Assembly (NCBI GenBank): GCA_009694305.1
Contig: SHVL01000004.1
Span: forward strand, 1-63,573
DNA: 63,573 nucleotides
Reading direction: 5' to 3'
DNA from: Thermoleophilia bacterium
GTDB lineage: Bacteria; Actinomycetota; Thermoleophilia; Gaiellales; Gaiellaceae
Shown here: in pieces, positions 42,090 through 50,746 of the stretch
How the letters are laid out: each line of letters opens with the position of its first letter
Numbering within the stretch: the stretch's first letter is position 1
Made by a program: the position numbers and the translations under genes
The notes under the pieces: generated by a model
Database searches by the model: none
Told to the model about the DNA's origin: nothing
The model's input: only the letters and a program-made list of their open reading frames with translations

Positions 42090-43832
42090 TCAGCGGGGCC
42101 CGACGATCCGCTGTACCCGGAGCCTGTGCGTGAGCTCTATCGCCCCCAGCGCGTTTCTGGCTGTGACCCGCACGAGGTAGTTGCCGCCCCTGACCGCCTG
42201 CTTCTTGCGGTCGAGGCCGTTCCAGGCGACAGCGGGGCTTCCGGCCCGGTACGAGCGCTTCGCCAGGGTGCGAACGACCTCGCCGGCGAGCGTCTCCACG
42301 GTGACGACGACCCGGGCAGGGCGCGACTGCTTCCAGGTGATCCCGATGTCCCTCCCGCGGGGCGGAAGGAAGAGCTTGCGCGGCGCGGTGCTCAGAAAGC
42401 CGACCGTGCTGTTGACGATGAACGACTGCGTCATCTCCGACGACTGCCCGACCTCGTCGAGAGCAGAGACGGCGAGCTTCCAGCGACCGTTGGCCGGCTG
42501 CGCGTCAGGCGTGCCGACGGGCGCCTTGGACGAAGGCGGAAACAGAACGTCGAAGCTTCCCGACTGACGTTCCTTGATCTCGGTGAAGGCAACAGTGCCG
42601 TCGGGCGCCGTCAACGTCGTGGTCGTCGTCGCCGGGCGCACCAGCCTGTAACGCAGGCTCTGCCGGTCGGCGACGCCGTCGCCGTCGGGAGAGACAACCG
42701 CCGTCGCGGACTCCACGAAGACACCGGTGTACTCGAAGAGCAGCGCCGTCGAGACCGGCCGCTCGGTACCCGAGGGCCGGTTGAGCAGCGTCCCGTTGAA
42801 CGCCATCGTGGTGGAGCCACCGCCATCGAGGGCCATTGCGGTGACAGCGCCGAGTCGAACGAGCGTCTGGGCCAGCTCGAACATGGTCATCCCGACCGAG
42901 TACCCTGGCTGACGGCCGTCAACGGCGACGAGAATGACACGGCCGTCGGCCAGTTGACCGAGGCCCGTGCGAGGAACGCGAGCGCCGAGCTGAAAGGGAG
43001 TGAACGCCTCCCCCGCACGGAAGACCGCGGCACCGTTGCGCACGATCTGCGGGCCGCCGCCGATCGCGGAGACGATCCCGGGCCACTCGGGCCTGAAGAT
43101 CAGCTGTGACGTGATCTGCTGTCCCACCGCCCCCTCCCTGGCGAGCACGGCCGCAGCCGACCCGATCCCCACGAGCACGGCACCACCGAGCGGAATCGAA
43201 ACAGGAGCGCCGCCGGTACGCACCTCGCCGACGGGTGCCACGAGATCGGCGTTCGGCTGCGGTGCCGGCAAAGGAAAGAGGGTCAGGGCCGTAGCACCTG
43301 GAAACGCCGGGGTCTCCGGGCCCCAGGCCTGGGTATACAGCGCAGTCCCGTTCGGAGGAGGAGGCCTGTTGAGCGTGTTGAGCGTGCGCTTGGCGCCGGC
43401 TCCCTGCCAGGTGCCAAAGAACGAGATCCTGCGGATGTCGAGAGACCCGTCCGTCGTGATACCCGCGCTCGAACGGTCACCGGCCGGCGGGTTCGCGATC
43501 TGCCCTTCGCGCATCAGGACTCCACTCGGGGCCCCCGTCTCGAACGAGAAGTAGTCACCGTTGACCCCCGCCGTCGTCGCCGACCCCACGAGGCGGCGCT
43601 GCATGGCCGTCAGGGTCTCGGTGCCGGTCAGGGTCTCGTTCGACAGGGTTGGCACCAGGGTCGTCGTCCCACCCGGGCGCGGCCCGATCAGCACGTTGAG
43701 CGCAACCGGCCCGTTCGAGGTGAACTGGACGGCAGTGTCGTAGGTGACGCCCGGCCACAGCGTCCGCGGCTGCGCCACCGCGGGCACGGCCAGGACCAGA
43801 GCGGCGAACGCGGTGAGGAGGAGGCGTCCCAT
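42090..43832 (-). CDS. Exported phosphodiester glycosidase (NAGPA) with Ig-like tail
   Basis: A 580-residue exported protein with a cleavable-looking signal (LLTAFAALVLAVPAVAQP). The NAGPA domain spans about residues 30-370: AGVNGDYFSFETGAPSG, GGPQIVRNG, and the hallmark MALDGGGSTTMAFNG near its end. Related enzymes remove GlcNAc from a phosphodiester or are cell-wall proteins of unknown substrate. A beta-rich tail follows, with a FlgD-Ig-like module at the C-terminus (YRAGSPAVAWNGLDRKKQAVRGGNYLVRV). ATG 43832; TACCCT lies 11 bases upstream. Confidence 0.85.
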   Translation of the reverse strand: MGRLLLTAFAALVLAVPAVAQPRTLWPGVTYDTAVQFTSNGPVALNVLIGPRPGGTTTLVPTLSNETLTGTETLTAMQRRLVGSATTAGVNGDYFSFETGAPSGVLMREGQIANPPAGDRSSAGITTDGSLDIRRISFFGTWQGAGAKRTLNTLNRPPPPNGTALYTQAWGPETPAFPGATALTLFPLPAPQPNADLVAPVGEVRTGGAPVSIPLGGAVLVGIGSAAAVLAREGAVGQQITSQLIFRPEWPGIVSAIGGGPQIVRNGAAVFRAGEAFTPFQLGARVPRTGLGQLADGRVILVAVDGRQPGYSVGMTMFELAQTLVRLGAVTAMALDGGGSTTMAFNGTLLNRPSGTERPVSTALLFEYTGVFVESATAVVSPDGDGVADRQSLRYRLVRPATTTTTLTAPDGTVAFTEIKERQSGSFDVLFPPSSKAPVGTPDAQPANGRWKLAVSALDEVGQSSEMTQSFIVNSTVGFLSTAPRKLFLPPRGRDIGITWKQSRPARVVVTVETLAGEVVRTLAKRSYRAGSPAVAWNGLDRKKQAVRGGNYLVRVTARNALGAIELTHRLRVQRIVGPR

Positions 43833-43906
43833 CGATACGTTCGAGGGTACCGACCGGATCCGTTGCTGCGGCCCACCCTTACCACCTGCTTACGACTTCG
43901 GCCGGG

Positions 43907-45028
43907 TCAGTCGAAGACGCGAACATCCCGGTAGAGCGTGTCGCGCTGCACCGGGGTCTTGCCGAGCGAGCGGATCAGATATACCAGCTCGTCGGTCGAG
44001 GTTCTGTGCGAGGTACCTGCTGCCGAGACGACGTTCTCCTCCATCATCACGGAGCCCATGTCATCTGCTCCGAACGCGAGTGCGACCTGGCCGATCTTGA
44101 GTCCCTGCGTCACCCACGACGACTGGATGTGCGAGATGTTGTCGAGATAGATACGCGAGACGGCCTGGGTGAGCAGATAGTCGAACGAGGTCGGCATCTG
44201 CTCGTCACTGACGAGAGCCGAGAGGCGGTTGCCGTCACGCTGGAACGTCCACGAGATGAACGCGCGGAAGCCACCCGTCTCGTCCTGGACTTCACGCACG
44301 CGGCGCATGTGCTCGACACGCTCCTCGAGCGTCTCGACGTGCCCGTACATCATGGTCGCAGTCGTGGACATGCCGAGTTTGTGCGCGTGCCGCATCACAT
44401 CGAGCCAGTCGTCCGAGTTCGTCTTCTTCGGGGCGATGATGTCTCTGACTCGATCGACGAGAACCTCACCTCCGCCGCCCGGCAACGAGTCGAGGCCTGC
44501 GTCGCGCAGTCGGGAGAGCGTCTCCCAGACCGTCAGCTTCGACCGGCGGGAGATGTGCTGGATCTCGGGAGGCGAGAGGCAATGGAGGTGCACCGTGTAG
44601 CGGCTCTTGATCGAGCTGAACAGATCCTCGTAGAACTCGATTCCGAGGTCGGGATGGTGGCCGCCCTGCATGAGGACACCGGTACCGCCGATCGCAAGCG
44701 TCTCCTCGATCTTCCTGAAGATGACCGGCTTCGGAAGCAGATATCCCTCGCGCGTGTCCCCCGGACTGCGGTAGAAGGCGCAGAAATCGCAGTCGGTGAC
44801 ACAGATGTTCGTGTAGTTGATGTTCCGGTCGATGATGAAGGTGACCCTGCTCGGGTCGGTCTTGCGGTTGCGCAACGCGTTCGCGACCCGACCGACGGCC
44901 ACGAGATCGCGGGAGCGTAGGAGCGTGGCCGCGTCCTCGTCCGTGATGCGCTCACCGTCGAGCGCACGCTCGAGGATCTCTGCGGTGGGGGGCTTCAGCC
45001 TGTCTCCCGGGTGGTGCGTCAGGCTCAC
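43907..45028 (-). CDS. mqnC: Cyclic dehypoxanthinyl futalosine synthase (radical SAM)
   Basis: Radical-SAM enzyme of the futalosine menaquinone pathway that cyclises dehypoxanthine futalosine. The 373-residue protein has the cluster motif in NYTNICVTDCDFCAFYR (CxxxCxxC), then LMQGGHHPDLGIEFYEDL, LDSLPGGGGEVLVDRV and MMYGHVET. The 'DRNINYTN' context separates it from MqnE. GTG 45028 overlaps the mqnA stop (GTGA). It is the last gene of the ubiX-menG-hepT-mqnE-mqnA-mqnC run. Confidence 0.95.
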   Translation of the reverse strand: MSLTHHPGDRLKPPTAEILERALDGERITDEDAATLLRSRDLVAVGRVANALRNRKTDPSRVTFIIDRNINYTNICVTDCDFCAFYRSPGDTREGYLLPKPVIFRKIEETLAIGGTGVLMQGGHHPDLGIEFYEDLFSSIKSRYTVHLHCLSPPEIQHISRRSKLTVWETLSRLRDAGLDSLPGGGGEVLVDRVRDIIAPKKTNSDDWLDVMRHAHKLGMSTTATMMYGHVETLEERVEHMRRVREVQDETGGFRAFISWTFQRDGNRLSALVSDEQMPTSFDYLLTQAVSRIYLDNISHIQSSWVTQGLKIGQVALAFGADDMGSVMMEENVVSAAGTSHRTSTDELVYLIRSLGKTPVQRDTLYRDVRVFD

Positions 45029-45789
45029 AGCGAGACCTCGGCGTCGCGGGAGAAGCGAAGCTCGGGGATGCGGTGGATCTCACCGACGTCGCGTGCCATC
45101 TCGAGGAACGTGTAGTACCCGGCCCGCTCGCGAGGGCCAAAGCTGTAGCGGAGCTTCTCGAAGTAGCGGGCAAGGAAGCCCGCGGGGTAGCCGTACCGCT
45201 CGCTCGCCTCGTAGGCGAGCTTCTCTGGCTCCGACCGGGCGAGGCGCACCGACGCGACGAGTGCGTGCTCGAGGTCGGAGAGCCCCTCGACGACCGGCTC
45301 GGAAGCGGCCCAGACGGCAAACACCATGGGCAGGCCGGTCTTCTCGAGCCACAGCCGCCCGAGATCGTAGTGCGGTGTGGGATCCTCGAAGGCGCTCCGC
45401 AAGGCCGCGTCGCCGATCAGGAGCGTCGCATCGGCCTCATCCTCGAACGGACGGATCTCGGCACCCGGGAGCAGGATCTTCGTCAGCACGACAGACGTGG
45501 CGCTCTCGGGCGTGACGGCGACGGAGCGCACGCGTCCGAGCGGCATGCGCGTCACGAGCTGGATCGAGTCCACGGCACCCTCCGAGGAGACACACAGGCG
45601 GGGCAGGAGCCGTAGCGTTTCGGCATTGCGCGCGTACTCGATCGACGAGATCGGGGCGACGTCGAGGTTCCCCTCGATCAGCATCCGATTGAGCTCTGTT
45701 GGAACGCCGACAATCTGCTCCACCTCGTACTCGAGGCCGTGGAAGACCGGCGCCATGTTGACGTAGCTGATCCGGCCGAGTCGGATCAC
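45025..45789 (-). CDS. mqnA: Chorismate dehydratase
   Basis: Converts chorismate to 3-enolpyruvylbenzoate, the first step of the futalosine pathway. The 254-residue periplasmic-binding-protein-like fold begins IRLGRISYVNMAPVFHGLE, with DVAPISSIEYARN, SSEGAVDSIQLVTRMPL, ATLLIGDAALR and DLGRLWLEKTGLPMVFAVWA. GTG 45789 overlaps the mqnE stop (GTGA) and the mqnC start overlaps its own stop, so the three are translationally coupled. Confidence 0.95.
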   Translation of the reverse strand: MIRLGRISYVNMAPVFHGLEYEVEQIVGVPTELNRMLIEGNLDVAPISSIEYARNAETLRLLPRLCVSSEGAVDSIQLVTRMPLGRVRSVAVTPESATSVVLTKILLPGAEIRPFEDEADATLLIGDAALRSAFEDPTPHYDLGRLWLEKTGLPMVFAVWAASEPVVEGLSDLEHALVASVRLARSEPEKLAYEASERYGYPAGFLARYFEKLRYSFGPRERAGYYTFLEMARDVGEIHRIPELRFSRDAEVSL

Positions 45790-46901
45790 GCCGCGTCCCA
45801 GACCTGAATCGTGTTGTGGAGCGAGTCACGCTGCACCGGAATCCGGCCGGCCTCGCGCACGAAGCGAACGAGCTGATCGATCTTCTGCTCCGTCTCCGTC
45901 TGCGCGCCCGCTGCATGGAAGATCGTCTCGCGCATGACCGTTCCCTGCACGTCGTTGGCTCCGAAATGCAGGCCGACGGCCGAGAGCGGCATCCCCATCA
46001 TGATCCAGTACGCCTTGATGTTCGGGATGTTGTCGAGCATCAACCGTGAGACGGCCATCATCTTGAGATCCTCGGAGCCGGTCGAGTGACGGAAGCCACG
46101 GCGCTCGAACACGGTGTTCTCCGGGTGGAAGGCGAGCGGGATGAAGGCCACGAAGCCGCCCGTCCGATCCTGCTGCTCACGCAGGCGAATCAGGTGGTCG
46201 ATGCGCTCCTCGTAGGTCTCGACGTGACCGTAGAGCATCGTGCAGGTCGAGCGCAGGCCCATCCGGTGCGCGGTGTCGTGCACGTGGAACCAGATGTCTG
46301 CGTGCTCCTTTCCCGGAGCGACGAGCGCCCTGACGCGATCGGCGAAGATCTCCGCCCCGCCGCCGGGAAGCGAGTCGAGCCCGGCCGCCTTGAGCTCGAC
46401 GAGAACCTCCTCGTGCGTGAGACCGGAGAGAGTCGTCATGTGGTGCACCTCCGAGGCCGTGTAGCACTTGAGATGCACGTCGGGCAGCTCGGCCTTGAGC
46501 GCCCTGAGCGTGTCGAGGTAGAAGTCGAGATCGATGTGCGGGTTCTCGCCGTTGACCATGTGGATCTCGGTGAACGAGGCGAGGCGATGCTGGGCGACCG
46601 CATCGCGCACGAGCTCCTCGGTCGTCGTCGAATATGCGTGCTCCTGCTTCTGGGTCGCCGCAAAGGCACAGAACTTGCATTTCACCCGACAGACGTTCGT
46701 CTGACTGAGGTAGAGGTTCTGAACGAACGACACCTCGTCGTTGCCGCCGCGCAGGCGGCGTGCGAGGTCGGCAAGTTCACCGATCTCGAGAAGATCGTCG
46801 GATTCGAGGATCGTGAGACCGTCCTCGAGGTCGAGGCGTTCGCCCGCCTCGACCTTGTCGCGAACGGGGCCGAGCGTTGAGGTGCGGTCGAGGAGTGCCA
46901 T
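45786..46901 (-). CDS. mqnE: Aminofutalosine synthase (radical SAM)
   Basis: Radical-SAM enzyme joining 3-enolpyruvylbenzoate and the adenosyl part of SAM to form aminofutalosine. The 371-residue protein has CRVKCKFCAFA (CxxxCxxC) preceded by LYLSQTNV, then MVNGENPHIDLDFYLDTL, LKCYTASEVHHM, LDSLPGGGAEIFADRV and TMLYGHVETYEER. ATG 46901 lies nine bases after the polyprenyl synthase stop. MqnB and MqnD, needed to complete the pathway, are not in this window. Confidence 0.95.
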   Translation of the reverse strand: MALLDRTSTLGPVRDKVEAGERLDLEDGLTILESDDLLEIGELADLARRLRGGNDEVSFVQNLYLSQTNVCRVKCKFCAFAATQKQEHAYSTTTEELVRDAVAQHRLASFTEIHMVNGENPHIDLDFYLDTLRALKAELPDVHLKCYTASEVHHMTTLSGLTHEEVLVELKAAGLDSLPGGGAEIFADRVRALVAPGKEHADIWFHVHDTAHRMGLRSTCTMLYGHVETYEERIDHLIRLREQQDRTGGFVAFIPLAFHPENTVFERRGFRHSTGSEDLKMMAVSRLMLDNIPNIKAYWIMMGMPLSAVGLHFGANDVQGTVMRETIFHAAGAQTETEQKIDQLVRFVREAGRIPVQRDSLHNTIQVWDAA

Positions 46902-46910
46902 TTCTGCTGC

Positions 46911-47816
46911 CTATCTGTTGCGGTCTACGACGGCGTCTGCCAGGGCCTCGAGCTCCCGGCGGCGGGACTCGCCGGAGAGGCTCTCTCGTGCCCTTATAGC
47001 GTAGTCGAGGGCAACCGCCCGCGAGCGCTCGAGGGCGCCGGTTGCCGCCACGCGAACGAGAACGCCTTCGAGGGGGCCGCCGGCAATCGCCGCACGCACG
47101 GTCTCGTCGGACTGCGCGGCGAGGAGCAGCGGCAAGGTGGGCGTGCCGTCACGCAGGTCGGTGCCGGGGATCTTGCCCGTCTCGTTCGAGTCGCCCGCAC
47201 AGTCGAGAATGTCGTCAACGATCTGAAACGAAATACCGAGCAATCGTCCGTAGTCGCCGCTCCCGCCACCGAGCAGGCAGGCAGCCTCGAAGAGCTTCCC
47301 GGTCTTGAGAGAGCATCGCTCGAGATAACCGTCCACCGTCGTGTCGGGATCATACCGCTGCCGCCGCTGCAGAGCCTCGCCTCGTGCGAGCGCGAGCGAC
47401 GCTTCTGCGAGGGCCGAGACACCGGCGAGGTCGCCGTCTGCAGCGAGCTCCGAGAAGGCGCGTGCGAAGAGGTAGTCGCCGGTTGCACGGGCGGCTTCCG
47501 CGCCGAAGGCCGACCATGCCGCTGCCTTGCCGCGGCGCACGCTGGCCCCGTCGATCAGGTCGTCGTGCACGAGAGTCGCCATGTGTACGAGCTCGACGGC
47601 CGCGCCCGCTACGACCGACGGCGCCCTATCGGCCGGAGCCGAGAGGAACGTGAGCATCGGTCGAAGCCGCTTTCCACCGGCCGTCAGTGCCTCGGTACCG
47701 ATCTCGGCGACGAGGCCGGGGTGCCCTGCCACGGAGCGGTCGAGCAGCTCCTCGACATCGGCCAGGTAGTCGGCGAGCCCCGGAGCGGCCCGCACCGTCT
47801 CGAGGGTCGCACTCAG
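46911..47816 (-). CDS. Polyprenyl (heptaprenyl-type) diphosphate synthase
   Basis: Builds the isoprenoid side chain of menaquinone. The 301-residue all-helical protein has GGKRLRPMLTFL, the first aspartate-rich motif LVHDDLIDGASVRRG and the second FQIVDDILDCAGDSNETGK. The best start is CTG 47816, which overlaps the menG stop as CTGA and gives the opening SATLETVRAAPGLADYL; GTG 47795 is the conventional alternative (294 residues). Chain length cannot be read with certainty. Confidence 0.88.
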   Translation of the reverse strand: MSATLETVRAAPGLADYLADVEELLDRSVAGHPGLVAEIGTEALTAGGKRLRPMLTFLSAPADRAPSVVAGAAVELVHMATLVHDDLIDGASVRRGKAAAWSAFGAEAARATGDYLFARAFSELAADGDLAGVSALAEASLALARGEALQRRQRYDPDTTVDGYLERCSLKTGKLFEAACLLGGGSGDYGRLLGISFQIVDDILDCAGDSNETGKIPGTDLRDGTPTLPLLLAAQSDETVRAAIAGGPLEGVLVRVAATGALERSRAVALDYAIRARESLSGESRRRELEALADAVVDRNR

Positions 47817-48496
47817 CGTGCCGTCGCCGTGTGAAGGGCGACGATCGAGCCGCCGAAGAGCCTGAAGGTCGCCCCGCCGAACCCTGTCTCGTCGATCAAC
47901 GCCGCGAGATCCTCGGCTCCGGGAAAGCGCCGCACGCTGGCCGGAAGGTACGTGTACGCCTCGCCGCCGGGCAGGACCCGCCCGAGCAGCGGCACGATGC
48001 GATCGAACCAGAGGGAAAAGAACGGTTTCAGGGGACCGCGCGGCTGCGTGATCTCGAGAATCGCGAGCTGTCCTCCCGGGCGCAGAACACGACGCAACTC
48101 GAGCAGGCCGGCGCGGAGGTCGTCCACGTTGCGCACGCCGAACCCGACGGTGACGACGTCGAAGCTGCCGTCATCGAAAGGGAGCGCCAACATGTCGCCC
48201 TGGGCCCATTCGATCGAGTCGGACTTGGATCGGGCGCGGGCGAGCATCGGGCCGGAGAAGTCGAGGCCCGTCACGATGCCACCTTCGCGCTCGCAGGCCA
48301 GGGCAAGGTCGCCGGTCCCGCAGCAGGCGTCGAGAACACGTGAACCGGGCCGTACGACCGCACGGGCGGTGACCTGACGCCACCGCTGGTCGAGCCCCAT
48401 CGTCATGACACGGTTCATCACGTCGTACACGGGCGCTATCCGGTCGAACATGCTGCGCACGCCATCGGGCTGTAGCGTCCCGCTCTCGTGCGTCAT
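47813..48496 (-). CDS. menG: Demethylmenaquinone methyltransferase
   Basis: SAM-dependent C-methyltransferase for the last step of menaquinone synthesis. The 227-residue protein has MFDRIAPVYDVMNRVMTMGLDQRWR, the SAM motif VLDACCGTGDLAL, GLDFSGPMLARAR, DGSFDVVTVGFGVRNVDD and LRVLRPGGQLAILE-like sequence, all UbiE/MenG signatures. ATG 48496 overlaps the ubiX stop (ATGA). Since the pathway here is the futalosine one, menaquinone is the expected product, not ubiquinone. Confidence 0.95.
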   Translation of the reverse strand: MTHESGTLQPDGVRSMFDRIAPVYDVMNRVMTMGLDQRWRQVTARAVVRPGSRVLDACCGTGDLALACEREGGIVTGLDFSGPMLARARSKSDSIEWAQGDMLALPFDDGSFDVVTVGFGVRNVDDLRAGLLELRRVLRPGGQLAILEITQPRGPLKPFFSLWFDRIVPLLGRVLPGGEAYTYLPASVRRFPGAEDLAALIDETGFGGATFRLFGGSIVALHTATAR

Positions 48497-49083
48497 GCCT
48501 GGCCCCAGCGCGGCATCAGCGTGTTGTCGAGGCCGATCTGGTCGAGTGCGCGTGCAACAACGAAGTCCACGAGGTCGTCGATCGTCTTTGCTCCGTGGTA
48601 GAAGCCGGGGGCGGCGAGCAGGATCACCGCTCCTGCCTCGTGCAGGGTCGCGAGGCCGCGCAGATGAATCGACGAGAGCGGCGTCTCACGGGGAACGAGA
48701 ACGAGCTTGCGTCGCTCCTTGAGTGCGACCGAGGCGGCACGGTGGATGAGATTCGCCATCGCACCCGAAGCGAGCGTGCCCACGGTGCTCATCGAGCAGG
48801 GGCAGACGACGTACGCGTCAACCTTCGCGGAGCCGCTTGCATAGGGGCTCTTGTAGTCGCTGATCCCGTAGACCGTGACCTGGTCGGCGGCATCACCGAC
48901 GAATCGCTCGAGCACCTCGGCAGGCGGCAGGGTGGCGTCACCGTACAGCTCGGTCGCGATCACCTCGATGCCGGCGGCCGAGGCAACGAGGCCTATCTCA
49001 CAGTCGGCCTGCGCGAGCGACTGCAGCAGCCGGGCAGCATAGGGAGCGCCCGAGGCACCGGTGACTCCAAGAAAGACTCGCAT
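48493..49083 (-). CDS. ubiX: Flavin prenyltransferase UbiX
   Basis: Makes prenylated FMN, the cofactor of UbiD decarboxylases. The 196-residue protein begins RVFLGVTGASGAPYAARLL and has VVCPCSMSTVGTLASGAMANLIHRAASVALKERRKLVLVPRETPLS (in pieces: CPCSMSTVGT, NLIHRA, PRETPLS) and AAPGFYHG, all typical. Its UbiD partner is upstream beyond the bc complex genes. ATG 49083 is seven bases after TAGCAT; this promoter heads the menaquinone operon. Confidence 0.95.
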   Translation of the reverse strand: MRVFLGVTGASGAPYAARLLQSLAQADCEIGLVASAAGIEVIATELYGDATLPPAEVLERFVGDAADQVTVYGISDYKSPYASGSAKVDAYVVCPCSMSTVGTLASGAMANLIHRAASVALKERRKLVLVPRETPLSSIHLRGLATLHEAGAVILLAAPGFYHGAKTIDDLVDFVVARALDQIGLDNTLMPRWGQA

Positions 49084-49090
49084 CGATGAG

Positions 49091-49096
49091 ATGCTA
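49091..49096 (-). promoter_or_regulatory. -10 box TAGCAT of the ubiX-mqn operon
   Basis: Seven bases before ATG 49083. It lies in the 54-base gap after qcrC, so the menaquinone genes can be transcribed independently of the bc complex. Confidence 0.55.
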
Positions 49097-49137
49097 GACG
49101 CCAGACCCCGACCCGGGAGACTGACCGGACGGCCCTG

Positions 49138-49959
49138 CTACTTCACCGGGCCCTTGGAGGCTTCCAGGAAGGTCGCGATCTTGATCAGGTTCTCCTCGCC
49201 GAGGCTGGCGAACGAAGGCATCTGAGAGCCCGGTGTCTTACTGCTCGGATTCTTGAGGTGGGCGACCTGCCACTCGATACCTCTGCCCTTGGCACCCTCC
49301 GCCGAGAGGTCGGGCGCACCCAGGTTCTGGGCGCCCGCACCGAGATAGACGTGGCAGTTGAGGCAGCCTGATTCCGCGAAGAGCCCTGCCCCCTCGACGG
49401 CAACCGGATTACCGGCAAAACCCTCCTGCTCCGCCCACCCCGGCACGAGGCTCAGGGTCTCCGAGCCGAGCGACTCCTTCGCGGTCGCGCCCTTCCACGT
49501 CAGCACACCCATCGAGATCACCACGAGGATCGCAGCAACGAACGCGACGGGGCGCCGCAGCACTGCCCGCTCGGGGCGGCGGTCGTAGAACGGCAGCGTC
49601 ATCAGCAGCACGAGCAGCAGCGTCGGAATCCCGACCGTGCCGAGCACGACGGTCTCGGGCCACTTGAAGATGCGGAGCAGATAGAAGAGGAAGTAGAAGA
49701 ACCAGTCGGGCCGCGGCACGAAGTTGGTCGTGCCAGGGTCGGCCTTGGCCTCGTAGAGCGGCCCGAGCATCCCGGCCTCCGTGCCGTCCGCGGTGTATTT
49801 CCAGATCACGGCAAGACCGATGATCACGACCACGACGACGAGCGACATGATCGTGTCGTGGTAGATCGCATAGGGGAAGAACGGCTTCCCTTCTTTCGCG
49901 ACGTCTTCCTTGTAGCGCTTGTGCTGGGCGCGGTACTCCTGCTGCCTCTTGCTCGCCAC
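49138..49959 (-). CDS. qcrC: Menaquinol:cytochrome c reductase, subunit IV-cytochrome c fusion
   Basis: A 273-residue subunit like Bacillus QcrC. The N-terminal half is the PetD-like part of cytochrome b with three helices (residues 36-53, 85-125 region, 136-155) and the quinol-site PRPDWFFYFLFYLLRIFKWPE. The C-terminal half is a class I cytochrome c: haem-binding CLNCH near residue 200 and axial Met in PGSQMPSF near 250. GTG 49959 follows the qcrB stop by two bases. Confidence 0.93.
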   Translation of the reverse strand: MASKRQQEYRAQHKRYKEDVAKEGKPFFPYAIYHDTIMSLVVVVVIIGLAVIWKYTADGTEAGMLGPLYEAKADPGTTNFVPRPDWFFYFLFYLLRIFKWPETVVLGTVGIPTLLLVLLMTLPFYDRRPERAVLRRPVAFVAAILVVISMGVLTWKGATAKESLGSETLSLVPGWAEQEGFAGNPVAVEGAGLFAESGCLNCHVYLGAGAQNLGAPDLSAEGAKGRGIEWQVAHLKNPSSKTPGSQMPSFASLGEENLIKIATFLEASKGPVK

Positions 49960-49961
49960 GG

Positions 49962-50744
49962 CTAGCTCGTCTCCTCGGACGACGGCTCACGGGTCAGCCC
50001 GGTGCGGTCGCCGGTGGGCTCGGCGTCGGGCCGCGGGCGGCCGGCGGCCGTCTTCGACCAGGGCGGCGAGGTGACGCCGAGGCGGAGGACGAGATACATG
50101 TGCAGGCCGATCATCGCCATGATCCCGCCCGGAATCACGAGCATGTGAAGCGAGTAGAACTTTGCCAGCGTGTCGGGCCCGATCTGTGCCCCACCCTGGA
50201 GGAACTGGGCAATAAACGGCCCGGCAAACGGTGCCGTGGCGTTGATGTTGATGCCGACCACCGTCGCCCAGTAGGCCGTCTGGTCCCAGGGCAGCAGATA
50301 CCCGGTGAAACCCTCGGCCATGCCGGCGACGAGCAGCAGGACGCCGATGACCCAGTTCAGCTCACGCGGATACTTGTAAGCCCCGAACAGGAACGTGCGT
50401 GCCATGTGGAGGAACATCAGGATGATGAAGAGGCTCGCACCCCACTTGTGCATCCCGCGGACGAGCCAGCCGAGCGTGACCTCGTTCGAGATGTTCTGAA
50501 TCGACTCGTAGGCGCTGTTCGGATCCGGCTTGTAGTACATCGCGAGGAAGACACCTGTTATTGCCTGAACGAGGAACGCCGTGAGCGTTGCCGCACCGAG
50601 CGTCTGCATCCAGTTGACGTCTCTCGGGACATGACGGAAGAGGAACCACTTCGTGTACCCGACGAGCCCGGTGCGCTCCTCGGTCCAGTCGAGCGGGTAG
50701 AGGGCCGCCTTCTCTATCTGCGCCTGCCGCGCGGACTTGGCCAT
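49962..50744 (-). CDS. qcrB: Cytochrome b6-type subunit of the bc complex
   Basis: A 260-residue four-helix cytochrome b with two haem-ligand His pairs in RGMHKWGASLFIILMFLHMAR and FYSLHMLVIPGGIMAMIGLHMYL. AYESIQNISNEVTLGWLVRGMH and LLPWDQTAYWATVVG are further signatures. It passes electrons from menaquinol across the membrane. ATG 50744 is two bases after the Rieske stop; a longer frame reaching 51104 lies within the Rieske gene and is not real. The C-terminus is a hydrophilic tail. Confidence 0.95.
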   Translation of the reverse strand: MAKSARQAQIEKAALYPLDWTEERTGLVGYTKWFLFRHVPRDVNWMQTLGAATLTAFLVQAITGVFLAMYYKPDPNSAYESIQNISNEVTLGWLVRGMHKWGASLFIILMFLHMARTFLFGAYKYPRELNWVIGVLLLVAGMAEGFTGYLLPWDQTAYWATVVGININATAPFAGPFIAQFLQGGAQIGPDTLAKFYSLHMLVIPGGIMAMIGLHMYLVLRLGVTSPPWSKTAAGRPRPDAEPTGDRTGLTREPSSEETS

Positions 50745-50746
50745 GA

